From contig JAJCYR010000042.1 in the NCBI GenBank assembly GCA_029262775.1, forward strand, positions 1-64,000: a DNA stretch of 64,000 bases, written 5' to 3'. A program made the position numbers and the translations under genes. The notes beneath the pieces are model-generated. The model was not told the origin of the DNA and made no database searches. It saw only the letters and a list, made by a program, of their open reading frames with translations. The DNA comes from Bacteroidota bacterium (GTDB taxonomy: Bacteria > Bacteroidota > Rhodothermia > Rhodothermales > UBA10348). This document shows, piece by piece, positions 24,104 to 31,602 of this stretch. The number at the start of each line of letters is the position of its first letter. The first letter of the stretch is position 1.

Positions 24104-24242
24104 ATAGCGCTTGCTCCCGGCTCACACCAGGGAAGCCTTCGAGGAAGTCGAGAAGAGTTTGAACGGGAACGCGAGTGCCGACGAAGACAGGTACTCCGCT
24201 CATGATCTCAGGGTCGAAATGGTAAACGTCGTGCCGTTTCAT
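24104..24242 (-). pseudogene. DUF433 antitoxin-like gene fragment
   Basis: Minus-strand frame beginning MKRHDVYHFDPEIMSGVPVF and continuing VGTRVPVQTLLDFLEGFPGV, SREQAL. This is the DUF433 N-terminal pattern (DPEIMxGxPVFxGTRVPVxTLLDYLEGG...). About 12 residues (the usual LDEFLDD segment) are missing between LEG and FPGVS. After SREQAL the frame simply reads the antisense of the vapB fragment and stops at 24063. The gene is therefore deleted inside and cut at its 3' end. Confidence 0.7.
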
Positions 24243-24584
24243 CAGTTCGCTCGGCTAGTTCGTGTCTCGAGCGCCCTCACCAGCTTCTGGTTCAGGCACA
24301 GCGCAGTTGCGCCATTGTATCTCGACTTCAGCCGGTTTCCCACTCTTGATTATGTTGGAGTGTCCGGGGAAGACTGAAGTCACATGAGGCCCCTCGCAGT
24401 ATGCGTCGGTGAGCCTGTCCGTCTTCATTGCCTTGATACTGTTCATGGCCACCTCCCGAAGAAAGAAAGCCATGCGGTATTACAAACCACAGAACCAGTA
24501 TCAGTACTTCTGCGGCACAAACGTGAAACCTTGGTCGCCAGTCGTGTGTACGATGTGGTGCGTTCATACACATTGATAACGGAT
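24243..24584. other. gene-poor stretch of the second accessory island
   Basis: About 340 bp. A minus-strand open frame (24255-24473) reads through it, but I recognise nothing in it and its codon use does not look coding. No repeat, IS end or RNA gene found. It contains the promoter region for the vapBC pair. Confidence 0.35.
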
Positions 24585-24779
24585 ATGCGTACCAACATTG
24601 TAATCGACGACTCGCTCATGCGGAAGGTTTTGAGGATCACCGGCCTGAAGACAAAACGCGAAGCTGTTGAGCTGGGCCTGGAAACGCTGGTCAGACTTGG
24701 CGAACAAGCCAAGATCAAATCCGTCCGTGGGAAGCTCCTGTGGGAAGGTGACCTTGATCAAATGCGTACCGATGTATGA
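24585..24779 (+). CDS. vapB: VapB-type antitoxin
   Basis: 64-aa ribbon-helix-helix-like antitoxin: MRTNIVIDDSLMRKVLRITG then LKTKREAVELGLETLVRLGE. This is the classic VapB family N-terminus (RTNIxIDDxLMxxALxxTGxKTKREAVExxLxxLVxLxxQ). The C-terminal tail (GKLLWEGDLDQMRTDV) has the acidic toxin-binding pattern. It overlaps vapC by four bases (ATGA), the usual arrangement. It should bind VapC and autoregulate the pair. Intact, unlike the partial copy 580 bp upstream. Confidence 0.9.
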   Translation: MRTNIVIDDSLMRKVLRITGLKTKREAVELGLETLVRLGEQAKIKSVRGKLLWEGDLDQMRTDV

Positions 24780-25168
24780 TTATTGTCGATACCAGCGTCT
24801 GGATCGACTATTTCAACGGCCGTCCAACCGAAAAAGCCGACGTTCTGGATTCAATACTGGGAATTGAACCGGTTGGAATTGGTGACCTTATCCTGGTTGA
24901 AATACTTCAAGGGTTTCGTTCTGACACTGACTACAGAACGGCAAGGGACTTGCTGACCTCGTTACCTTCGTTTGGGATGCTGGGAGTGTCTCGCGCTGTC
25001 CAATGTGCGGAGTACGTTCGCATCCTCCGAAAAAAGGGTACGACGATTCGAAAAACAGCCGATGTGATCATCGCCGGATTTTGTATCGAAGAAGGACATT
25101 CCCTCCTGTACACAGACAGAGACTTCGACCCATTTGTCGAGCAATTCGGACTGAAATCATTCCCGTGA
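24776..25168 (+). CDS. vapC: VapC-type PIN-domain toxin
   Basis: 130-aa PIN ribonuclease. All acidic active-site positions are visible: MIIVDTSVWIDYF (first Asp), LVEILQGF (Glu), RKTADVIIAGFCIE (third acidic) and LLYTDRDFDPF (TDxDF motif). Such toxins cleave tRNA or rRNA when freed from VapB. Start ATG overlaps the vapB stop. Length and motif spacing are standard. The pair stands alone, with remnants of other pairs on both sides, so it may be the only functional toxin-antitoxin unit of this island. Confidence 0.92.
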   Translation: MIIVDTSVWIDYFNGRPTEKADVLDSILGIEPVGIGDLILVEILQGFRSDTDYRTARDLLTSLPSFGMLGVSRAVQCAEYVRILRKKGTTIRKTADVIIAGFCIEEGHSLLYTDRDFDPFVEQFGLKSFP

Positions 25169-25404
25169 GGCCTATAACCGTAACACGGGCGTCAATAGTG
25201 ATATCTGGCCTGAAGAAAATCTATCCTATCTTGCTTTATGACATAAACAACGCGGTGCTCTTGGGTTAAGCGCCACGACCAAACACCAGAACCCATAAAT
25301 TTTAACGGCTCAGGCCAGGGACTTGGCCCAAGAGAAGAGCCGGCCGCAGCTTTCCTTCGGACAGATCTGCTTGCGGAAAGCGAAATAGTACAATCTGGCC
25401 CGTT
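25169..25404. other. intergenic, no gene seen
   Basis: About 235 bp between vapC and the DUF2281 gene (convergent). No hairpin followed by a T-run, no repeat and no open frame of note. AT content is raised near 25290-25300. Confidence 0.3.
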
Positions 25405-25632
25405 TCACTCGAACGTCTCCTTCAAGTCCGCCTCGGAATATTGGGGCGTGTCCTCGTGCTCCATCCCGCGCATCGCAAAGGTTAGAGACATACTTGACCA
25501 GGCCCTTTCGTCTTGCTGAGCTTCCTCCTGTTCTGATTTAGACAGGAGATACTCAACGAACGTCAAGACTTCCGACTGCATTCTTGCTGGAAGTTGCTGT
25601 AAGTACTGTTGAATTCGGTCCGAAACAGCCAT
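25405..25632 (-). CDS. DUF2281-like small protein (putative orphan antitoxin)
   Basis: 75-aa protein: VSDRIQQYLQQLPARMQSEV, LTFVEYLLSKSEQEEAQQDE, WSSMSLTFAMRGMEHEDTPQ, YSEADLKETF. The first helix pattern (LPxxxQxEVLxFVEYLL) is that of DUF2281 proteins, and the tail AMRGMEdEDTPeYseaDLKetF is a conserved C-terminus. Such proteins are usually upstream of a PIN toxin gene and are treated as antitoxins. No toxin follows here. ATG at 25632 is preferred over a GTG three codons earlier. It lies just behind a broken relB/yafQ pair on the same strand. Confidence 0.7.
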   Translation of the reverse strand: MAVSDRIQQYLQQLPARMQSEVLTFVEYLLSKSEQEEAQQDERAWSSMSLTFAMRGMEHEDTPQYSEADLKETFE

Positions 25633-25880
25633 GTGAGGCACCTGAACGAAGGGGCTGAAGATCCAATATCTCTGTTTGTACCAACGACGGTCCGTTTCGG
25701 TTCACTGGGACCGGCGGCAGAGTTACTACCAGCCAATCCGCGTCCCAATTCCGCCATTTCAAGCTCCAGTTCCGGCAGAGGCGAATCCGTAAGAAGGAAC
25801 TCAACCGCCTCCTGCATCTTGTCGAAGTCCTTTCCACGCTCTTTCATGCGCTTGGCGTCCTTCTTGAACCGGGAGGTTCT
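25633..25880 (-). pseudogene. YafQ/RelE-type toxin gene remnant
   Basis: In frame after the relB stop the sequence reads RTSRFKKDAKRMKERGKDFD then KMQEAVEFLLTDSPLP, the N-terminal helices of YafQ-family mRNA interferases (TSRFKKDxKRxKxRGKDxxKL...LL..g.pLP). There is no start codon before it. Beyond LP, the frame must switch to catch the shortened NWDADWLVVTL and LVQTEILDL pieces that correspond to the catalytic core. The DCHIEPDWLLIY region is deleted. Inactive. Confidence 0.65.
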
Positions 25881-26010
25881 TCAACACGCTTCTAAATCTT
25901 TCATGAGCGCTGCGACGGAATCGAAAGACCTTCCTTTTCCGGATCTGGCCTCAGCGGTTGGGAGCCGGTTTTGCGGCATTTTCTGCTGCCTCTCGTTCCA
26001 GTTCGCGTGC
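25881..26010 (-). pseudogene. RelB-type antitoxin C-terminal remnant
   Basis: C-terminal end AEARSGKGRSFDSVAALMKDLEAC matches the conserved RelB/DinJ tail (EARxGKxxRFDSVEALMADL), placed directly before the YafQ-like toxin remnant as in relBE/dinJ-yafQ operons. The upstream half of the frame (to 26159) has no similarity to an antitoxin N-terminus, so the ribbon-helix-helix domain is lost or scrambled. Confidence 0.6.
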
Positions 26011-26103
26011 GCGGATCCGAATTCCCCCCTGAAGCATCCATGAATTTCCCACATGCCCGTCTGACACCGAACGCCGCTGCACGTAACACGTGCAGCCGCG
26101 ACC

Positions 26104-26534
26104 CTACCACCCGTCCGGCTTCCGGACCTCAGAGCCTCGGTCCACGCCGTCCATGACATTCACGACATCCGGGAACTGCGCCGCCCGCAGGTGCTTGTGG
26201 CGGATAGGCCGCACAATGGATAACGGTTCCGCCAGATCGGAGTCGTGGACCATATGCACCGCCAGGTTTACATCGGTCAGCTTCTCCTCGGTCTTCAGCA
26301 CCTCGGCAGTCGTCGCCCCCCCCGGCTCGGGCTTGGCAAGCGGCAGACGCGTTGTGTGCGTGCGGAATCGGCCGTATTGAATGACCAGCCTCGGCAGCGA
26401 TTCAAGCGCCTGCAGATACTTTTTCTGCCGATCTACCTTGTATTCCTTACCTGGGCTTTGAAGGGCGTCTTGCTCAGCGCGCCATAGAACAGGTTCCAGG
26501 CATCGACATACACGTAGGCACGAGGTTGTCGCAT
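26104..26534 (-). pseudogene. NYN/LabA-like (PIN-fold) nuclease gene, frameshifted and deleted
   Basis: A start ATG at 26534 gives MRQPRAYVYVDAWNLFYGAL then SKTPFKAQ, the N-terminus of NYN-domain proteins with the first catalytic Asp (VDAWN). After a break near 26455 the sequence continues in another frame with RQKKYLQALESLPRLVIQYG, FRTHTTRLPLAKPEPGGATT and EVLKTEEKLTDVNLAVHMVH, then DSDLAEPL and RAAQFPDV. The family has ~60 more residues between these blocks (whole region after TPFK and the stretch between VHD and SDLAEP). At least one frameshift and two deletions. Located just downstream of the metG stop on the same strand. Confidence 0.7.
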
Positions 26535-26560
26535 AATGTCCTATAATGTCGCATAAAGTC
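26531..26560. repeat. three 10-bp-period direct repeats (GCATAATGTC type)
   Basis: GCATAATGTC, CTATAATGTC, GCATAAAGTC in tandem, with the start codon of the NYN remnant inside the first unit (on the opposite strand). Same period and consensus as the group at 15309-15338. Confidence 0.6.
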
Positions 26561-26575
26561 GCAAAGCCGAGCAAA

Positions 26576-28777
26576 TCACCGGATAACAGCGCCGTTTTCG
26601 CCGGTCGATGTGATGGGGTGCAGGCTGCCGTCGCGGTCTTCGGCCATGAGCACCATGCCCTGCGACTCGAGGCCCATCATTTGGCGGGGGGCGAGGTTGG
26701 CTACGACGGCGACGCGGCGACCCACCATGTCTTCGGGCGAGTGGTGTCCGGCAACGCCTGCGAGGATCTGTCGCTTCTCGAAGCCGAGATCGATCACCAT
26801 GCGGAGCAGCTTTTTGGATTTCGGGACGGGCTCGGCCTCCAGTACCGTCCCCATGCGGAAATCGAGCTTCATGAAATCACTGAACGTGGCTTCGTCGGCC
26901 ACAGGCGGGTGCGGCGTTTCGGGAGCAGGAGCGGGAGCGGGAGCAGTGGCAGAAGCAGGAGCGGCATCGGCAGCGCCCGTACCAGCACCCGAATCGGCAT
27001 TCTGATGGAGCTTTTCGGTCTGAGTTTGAATCACGTCGTCGTCGATCTTGGTGAAAAGAATGTGTGGTGTGCCAAGGGGCGCGCCCGTCTTGAGGAGCGG
27101 GGCCGCCGCATCGCCCCATAAAATCTGTTTTCCGGTCGATGCGGCGGCCGTCCGTGGCGCGCTCGGCGCTACGCCCCGGAGCTGGAGCATGTCGCGGAGT
27201 TTGGCGGCGGAAAACGGTAGCACGGGGTCTATCAAAACAGCGAGGGCACCGCAGATCTGGAGCGATACGTGGATGGTGTTGGCGCAGGCCTCCTCGTTCG
27301 TGCGGCGCGTGTGCCAGGGCTCGGTGTCGTTGAAATATTTGTTTCCGAGGCGGGCGAGGGCCATGGTCTGAAATACGGCCTCGCGCATCTTATACGTATT
27401 GTATGCGCTGCCAATGCGGTCCGGGAAGTCGGCGATGGCGGCGAGCGCTGCCCGGTCCGTGTCCGACGGGTTCGAGAGCGGCGGCACGCGGCCATCGAAG
27501 TAGCGCGTGGCGAACGTCATGGTGCGGTTCACGAAGTTGCCGAGCACATCGGCCAGCTCCGAGTTGACCCGCGTCTGGAACTCGGCCCAGTTGAAATCGG
27601 CATCCTTCGTTTCGGGGAGCGTGGTGGCGAGCGCGTAGCGAAGCAGGTCGGGCTCGAACTCGGCGAGGTACTCGTGCAGCCAGACCGCCCAGCCGCGGGA
27701 CGTCGAGAGCTTCTCCCCCTCGATGTTCAGGAACTCGTTGGCGGGCACATTCTCCGGCAGTACGTACTCTCCGTGGGCCATGAGCATGGCCGGAAACATG
27801 AGACAGTGGAAGACAATGTTGTCCTTTCCGATGAAGTGCACGAGCCGCGAGCCCGGGTCCTGCCAGTAGTCGCGCCAGGCATCGGGCGTGCCGCGCCCTG
27901 CAGCCCACTCGCGGGTGGCCGAAATGTAGCCGATGGGCGCATCGAACCAGACATAAATGACCTTCCCATCGGCACCAATGCCCATTTCGCGCGCAACATC
28001 GGCCGGGACGGGGACGCCCCAGGGCACATCGCGCGTGATGGCGCGCTCGCGCAGGCCGTCGTTCAGCCAGGAGCGGATTTGTCCGAGCACGTTCGGCTTC
28101 CACTCGGGGTGGGAATTGATCCACGTGGTGAGCCGATCCTGGAAATCGGCGAGCGGAAGGTACCAGTGCGCGGTTTCGCGCAGCTCGGGCGTGGCGTCGG
28201 AGAGCGTGGAGCGGGGATCGAGGAGCTCGAGCGGGCTGAGCGCCGTACCGCATTTCTCGCACTGATCCCCATAGGCCTTCTCGTTGCCGCACTTCGGGCA
28301 GGTCCCGACCACGAACCGATCGGCCAGGAAAATCCCGGCCTCCGGATCGAACAGCTGCTTTTCGGTTTTCGTCGTGAAAACGCCTTTGCGCGCGAGCGTG
28401 CGGAAGAAATCCTGACTCGTCTCGCGGTGCGTGTCCGATGTGGTGCGCCCGTAATGGTCGAAGCTCATGCCGAAACCACGAAAGGCGTCTTCGATCTGCG
28501 GATGAATCCGGTCCACGAGCTCCTGCGGCGAAATCCCTTCCGCGCGCGCGCGGACCATGATGGCAACCCCCATTTCGTCGCTGCCGCACACGAACACCAC
28601 GTCCTCCCCGCGCAGGCGCTCGTAACGGCAGAACAGATCCGCCGGGAGGTAGGCACCCGCCAAATGGCCCAAGTGAAGCGGCCCATTGGCGTACGGGAGA
28701 GCCGCCGTGACCAGGATGCGGTCGAACGTCGGGTCGGGTGAGCGATTGGACGGGCTTTCGGACGGGGTTTCGGGCAT
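26576..28777 (-). CDS. metG: methionyl-tRNA synthetase with C-terminal tRNA-binding domain
   Basis: Charges tRNA-Met with methionine. Class I motifs: YANGPLHLGHLAGAYLPADL (HIGH equivalent HLGH) and GEKLSTSRGWAVW (KMSKS equivalent, ~354). The zinc knuckle is CPKCGNEKAYGDQCEKCG. A C-terminal EMAP-II/CsaA-like domain follows (FMKLDFRMGTVLEAEPVPKS, QILAGVAGHHSPEDMVGRRV) for dimerisation and tRNA binding. The start at 28777 (MPETPSE) replaces an upstream extension with no similarity. The linker before the last domain is an Ala/Pro tract (ATAPAPAPAPETPHPP) coded by repeats. Divergent from hisA by 111 bp. Confidence 0.95.
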   Translation of the reverse strand: MPETPSESPSNRSPDPTFDRILVTAALPYANGPLHLGHLAGAYLPADLFCRYERLRGEDVVFVCGSDEMGVAIMVRARAEGISPQELVDRIHPQIEDAFRGFGMSFDHYGRTTSDTHRETSQDFFRTLARKGVFTTKTEKQLFDPEAGIFLADRFVVGTCPKCGNEKAYGDQCEKCGTALSPLELLDPRSTLSDATPELRETAHWYLPLADFQDRLTTWINSHPEWKPNVLGQIRSWLNDGLRERAITRDVPWGVPVPADVAREMGIGADGKVIYVWFDAPIGYISATREWAAGRGTPDAWRDYWQDPGSRLVHFIGKDNIVFHCLMFPAMLMAHGEYVLPENVPANEFLNIEGEKLSTSRGWAVWLHEYLAEFEPDLLRYALATTLPETKDADFNWAEFQTRVNSELADVLGNFVNRTMTFATRYFDGRVPPLSNPSDTDRAALAAIADFPDRIGSAYNTYKMREAVFQTMALARLGNKYFNDTEPWHTRRTNEEACANTIHVSLQICGALAVLIDPVLPFSAAKLRDMLQLRGVAPSAPRTAAASTGKQILWGDAAAPLLKTGAPLGTPHILFTKIDDDVIQTQTEKLHQNADSGAGTGAADAAPASATAPAPAPAPETPHPPVADEATFSDFMKLDFRMGTVLEAEPVPKSKKLLRMVIDLGFEKRQILAGVAGHHSPEDMVGRRVAVVANLAPRQMMGLESQGMVLMAEDRDGSLHPITSTGENGAVIR

Positions 28778-28888
28778 GGCGGGCACAAAATTTCTTGAAT
28801 CCAACAATAAACGACACAGCAGCGACTCGCGGCGCAGCCAGCGCATGGAATCCGGATCAATTCTCCGGGCGCCTCCGTTCGAGCGGCC

Positions 28889-29701
28889 ATGTTACTCATC
28901 ATCCCAGCTATCGACCTGCGCGGCGGCGCCTGCGTGCGCCTCTACCAGGGATCCTACGAAAAAGAGAAAATCTATTTCAAGGATCCGGTCAAAATGGCCC
29001 AATTGTGGCGTATTCAGAACGCCAAGGTCCTTCACGTGGTCGATCTCGATGCGGCACGTGGCGACGAAAAGGCCAACAACCGCGCCGTAATTGCCGACAT
29101 TTGCCGTGCGCTCGACATTCCCGTGCAGACGGGTGGCGGCATTCGCACGCTTGAGGACATGGAGCGGGCCTTCGAGGCCGGCGTGTACCGCGTCATTCTC
29201 GGTACAGCGGCCGTTCGCGAGCCGGAACTGGTCCGGGAAGCGATTCGGCGCTGGGGGTCGAGCCGGATTGTGGTCGGGATCGATGCCAAGCACGGCGAGG
29301 TCCGCGTCGACGGCTGGCTCGAGGGCAGCGGGGTCAATGCCATTGACTTTGCCCTGCAAATGGAGGCGCTCGGATGCCGGCGCATTGTGTATACGGACAT
29401 TTCGCGCGATGGAACGCTCGAAGGGCCCAACCTGGAGGCGTACCGCGAAATGGGATCGCGCCTGAAACGAACCCGGATCACAGCATCGGGCGGCGTCGGA
29501 AACTTCAAAGACCTGATGGCCGTGGCATCGCTCATGCCGCACCGGGTAGATTCGGTGATTGTGGGCCGCGCCCTGTACGAAAACCGCTTTCCGTGCCAGC
29601 AGTTCTGGTGCTGGAACGACAAAGACGTACTCGATCTCGAAAAATACTCGACGGCGCGTACGCGGAACGAACCAGGCGAGGGGGCAGGCGATGGGTGTTG
29701 A
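28889..29701 (+). CDS. hisA: phosphoribosylformimino-5-aminoimidazole carboxamide ribotide isomerase
   Basis: Fourth step of histidine synthesis: isomerises ProFAR to PRFAR in a TIM barrel. The first catalytic Asp is in IPAIDLRGGACVRLYQG, the second in VYTDISRDGTLEGPN. The two phosphate-binding motifs are VQTGGGIRTLEDMERA and ITASGGVGNFKDLM. 270 aa; the last ~25 residues (after WNDKDVLDLEKYS) are a Lys/Arg- and Gly-rich tail that overlaps the next gene by 11 bp. No other his biosynthetic gene is nearby, so hisA has been separated from the pathway cluster. Confidence 0.93.
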   Translation: MLLIIPAIDLRGGACVRLYQGSYEKEKIYFKDPVKMAQLWRIQNAKVLHVVDLDAARGDEKANNRAVIADICRALDIPVQTGGGIRTLEDMERAFEAGVYRVILGTAAVREPELVREAIRRWGSSRIVVGIDAKHGEVRVDGWLEGSGVNAIDFALQMEALGCRRIVYTDISRDGTLEGPNLEAYREMGSRLKRTRITASGGVGNFKDLMAVASLMPHRVDSVIVGRALYENRFPCQQFWCWNDKDVLDLEKYSTARTRNEPGEGAGDGC

Positions 29702-30866
29702 ACGTTCAACCGGACATGGCGCGGGGCTCGCGTGCCAGGCAGATGCCTTTCAACTGCCATCAGATATACATTATCTGAACTGCGCCTTCATGTCGCCCAC
29801 GCCAAGGGCCGTGGAAGAGGCGGGCATGGCAGCGCTCGCCGCATCGCGGAACCCGGCGGTGGTGGATGGGCGCGACTTTTTTGCCCCGTCCGACCGGGTG
29901 CGCGCGCTCTTTGCTACGCTCGTCGGGTCCAACCAGCCGGAGCACGTGTCGCTCGCGCCCGCGGCGTCGTACGCCATTTCGACGGCCGCTCGGAATATTC
30001 CCGTCGGCAACGGCGAGCGAATGGTGGTGCTCGACGAGCAGTTTCCAAGCAATATGTATGCGTGGCGGCGCCTGGCCGCCGAGCGCTCGGCCGAACTGGT
30101 GGTGGTGCGGCGGGGGGATGCATCCTGGACCGAGGCGGTCCTCAATGCCATGGCGCCCGGCACGCGGCTCGTTGCCGTTCCGCAAGTACACTGGACCGAT
30201 GGATCGCTCATCGACCTGGTTGAGATCGGCCACTTGGCGCGCGAGCGCAGGGCGTGGTTCGTGGTCGATGCCACGCAGTCGCTCGGCGCAATGCCCCTCG
30301 ATGTAGCCACCGCCGAGCCCGATCTCGTCGTCGCCGCCGGATACAAATGGCTACTCGGCCCCTACTCCACGGCGCTTGCCTGGTGGAGCGAGCGTATGCT
30401 GCACGGCGTGCCACTCGAAGAAAACTGGATCAACCGGCGCGGAAGCGAAGATTTTGCCCGGCTCGTGGACTACGAGGATGCCTATGCCGAGGGCGCCATC
30501 CGCTACGACGTCGGCGAGCGATCGAATTTTTTGCTGCTTCCGATGGTCGAGGCGGCGCTCCAGCTGGTCTCCGCCTGGACGCCCGCGGCTATACAGGCGT
30601 ACTGCGCGGCGCTCGTTCGCGAGCCGCTTGCCGAGCTTGGGGCGCGCGGATTCCGGGTAGATGCGGCGGCCGAGCGCGCCTCCCACTTGTTTGGCATTCG
30701 CCTGCCCGGCGGCCTGGAGCCCGAGCGCGCCCGCCAGGCGCTCTTGCAGGCGGGGGTCCATGTTTCGGTGCGCGGATCGGCCATCCGCGTGGCCCCGCAC
30801 CTCTATAACACGCCGCGGGACCTGGACGCCCTCGTGGACGTTCTGGTGGGTCTCTCTCCCTCTTAG
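29691..30866 (+). CDS. class V aminotransferase-fold PLP enzyme
   Basis: 391-aa PLP enzyme of the kynureninase/cysteine desulfurase fold type I group. Visible features: IHYLNCAFMSPTPRAVEEAG at the N-terminus, SLAPAASYAISTAARNIP, WFVVDATQSLGAMPLDVA with the conserved Asp and following Gln/Ser, and the PLP lysine in VVAAGYKWLLGPYSTALAWW. C-terminal small domain with HLFGIRLPG and VHVSVRGSAIRVAPHLYNT. Substrate unknown; not clearly SufS (no typical Cys loop). It overlaps hisA and is followed 28 bp later by lolA. A second, moderately similar enzyme is encoded at 57.8-59.0 kb. Confidence 0.8.
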   Translation: MGVERSTGHGAGLACQADAFQLPSDIHYLNCAFMSPTPRAVEEAGMAALAASRNPAVVDGRDFFAPSDRVRALFATLVGSNQPEHVSLAPAASYAISTAARNIPVGNGERMVVLDEQFPSNMYAWRRLAAERSAELVVVRRGDASWTEAVLNAMAPGTRLVAVPQVHWTDGSLIDLVEIGHLARERRAWFVVDATQSLGAMPLDVATAEPDLVVAAGYKWLLGPYSTALAWWSERMLHGVPLEENWINRRGSEDFARLVDYEDAYAEGAIRYDVGERSNFLLLPMVEAALQLVSAWTPAAIQAYCAALVREPLAELGARGFRVDAAAERASHLFGIRLPGGLEPERARQALLQAGVHVSVRGSAIRVAPHLYNTPRDLDALVDVLVGLSPS

Positions 30867-30894
30867 AAGATTCCTCATCGCAGACCGCGCCCAC

Positions 30895-31602
30895 ATGTTG
30901 TTCCGCTTTTTGAACGTTTGCCGATCGAACGGCGTGGCGCTGCGCATGGTGGTGCTTGGCGTGTTTGGGGCACTGCTCGTGGCGGCGCCGGGCGCCCACG
31001 CGCAGAATAATCCGGCCTCGCCCGGCGCCGCCCGCACCCTCCCCCCTCTCGCCGCCGAAATCCGCGCCCGCTACGGAGAGAACACCACTTTTACGGCCCA
31101 CTTCAACCAGCACGTATCGTCCGCCTTTCTCGATTCCGACGAGCGCTACTCAGGCCAGCTGCTGCTCAGCGGCAATGCCTACCGCGTCGAAACCGGCGGC
31201 CAGACCATCGTATCGGACGGAACAAATCTCTGGATCCATAACATCGCCGAGCGCCAGGTGCTGCTCTCAAACGCCGAGGACGAGAGCGATGACTTCTCGC
31301 TCACCTCCTTCCTCGGAGAATTCGACACGGCGTACCAGTCTACAGAACGTCCCGATACCACGATTCAGGGACAGCGCCTGCGGACCCTCAGCCTGACGCC
31401 GACCGATCCGTTTGCGAGCTTTCAGACGGTCACCATGTGGGTCCGCCCGCAGGATGCCGCCATTGTGCGGCTGAGCGTCGTGGACCAGACAGATGTCGTC
31501 ATGCTCTTCCTGCTCACGGACATTGCCTTTCCGGCCACGCTGCCCGACTCCACGTTCCACTTCGAGGTGCCAACGGGCGCTGAACTGGTCGACCTGCGAT
31601 GA
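30895..31602 (+). CDS. lolA: LolA-like outer-membrane lipoprotein carrier
   Basis: 235-aa periplasmic chaperone candidate. Signal peptide with hydrophobic VALRMVVLGVFGALLVAAPGAHA. The mature part has the LolA/LolB half-barrel pattern: TTFTAHFNQHVSSAFLDSDE, SGQLLLSGNAYRVETGGQTI, VSDGTNLWIHNIAERQVLLS, then IVRLSVVDQTDVVMLFLLTDIAF and FHFEVPTGAELVDLR. It would carry lipoproteins (or other acylated lipids) across the periplasm. The stop overlaps the start of the UPF0104 gene by four bases. ATG at 30895 gives the signal peptide. Confidence 0.85.
   Translation: MLFRFLNVCRSNGVALRMVVLGVFGALLVAAPGAHAQNNPASPGAARTLPPLAAEIRARYGENTTFTAHFNQHVSSAFLDSDERYSGQLLLSGNAYRVETGGQTIVSDGTNLWIHNIAERQVLLSNAEDESDDFSLTSFLGEFDTAYQSTERPDTTIQGQRLRTLSLTPTDPFASFQTVTMWVRPQDAAIVRLSVVDQTDVVMLFLLTDIAFPATLPDSTFHFEVPTGAELVDLR

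Noticed and set aside
24255..24473. 72-aa minus-strand gene
   Set aside because: No similarity, no ribosome binding site, and it lies among gene fragments; not supportable as a gene.
27269..28741. 490-aa plus-strand open frame opposite metG
   Set aside because: Pure antisense of a strongly conserved synthetase; no similarity to any protein pattern and biased by the high GC content.
27390..28817. 475-aa minus-strand frame within metG in another phase
   Set aside because: Arg/Ala/His-rich shadow of metG; typical of GC-rich third positions.
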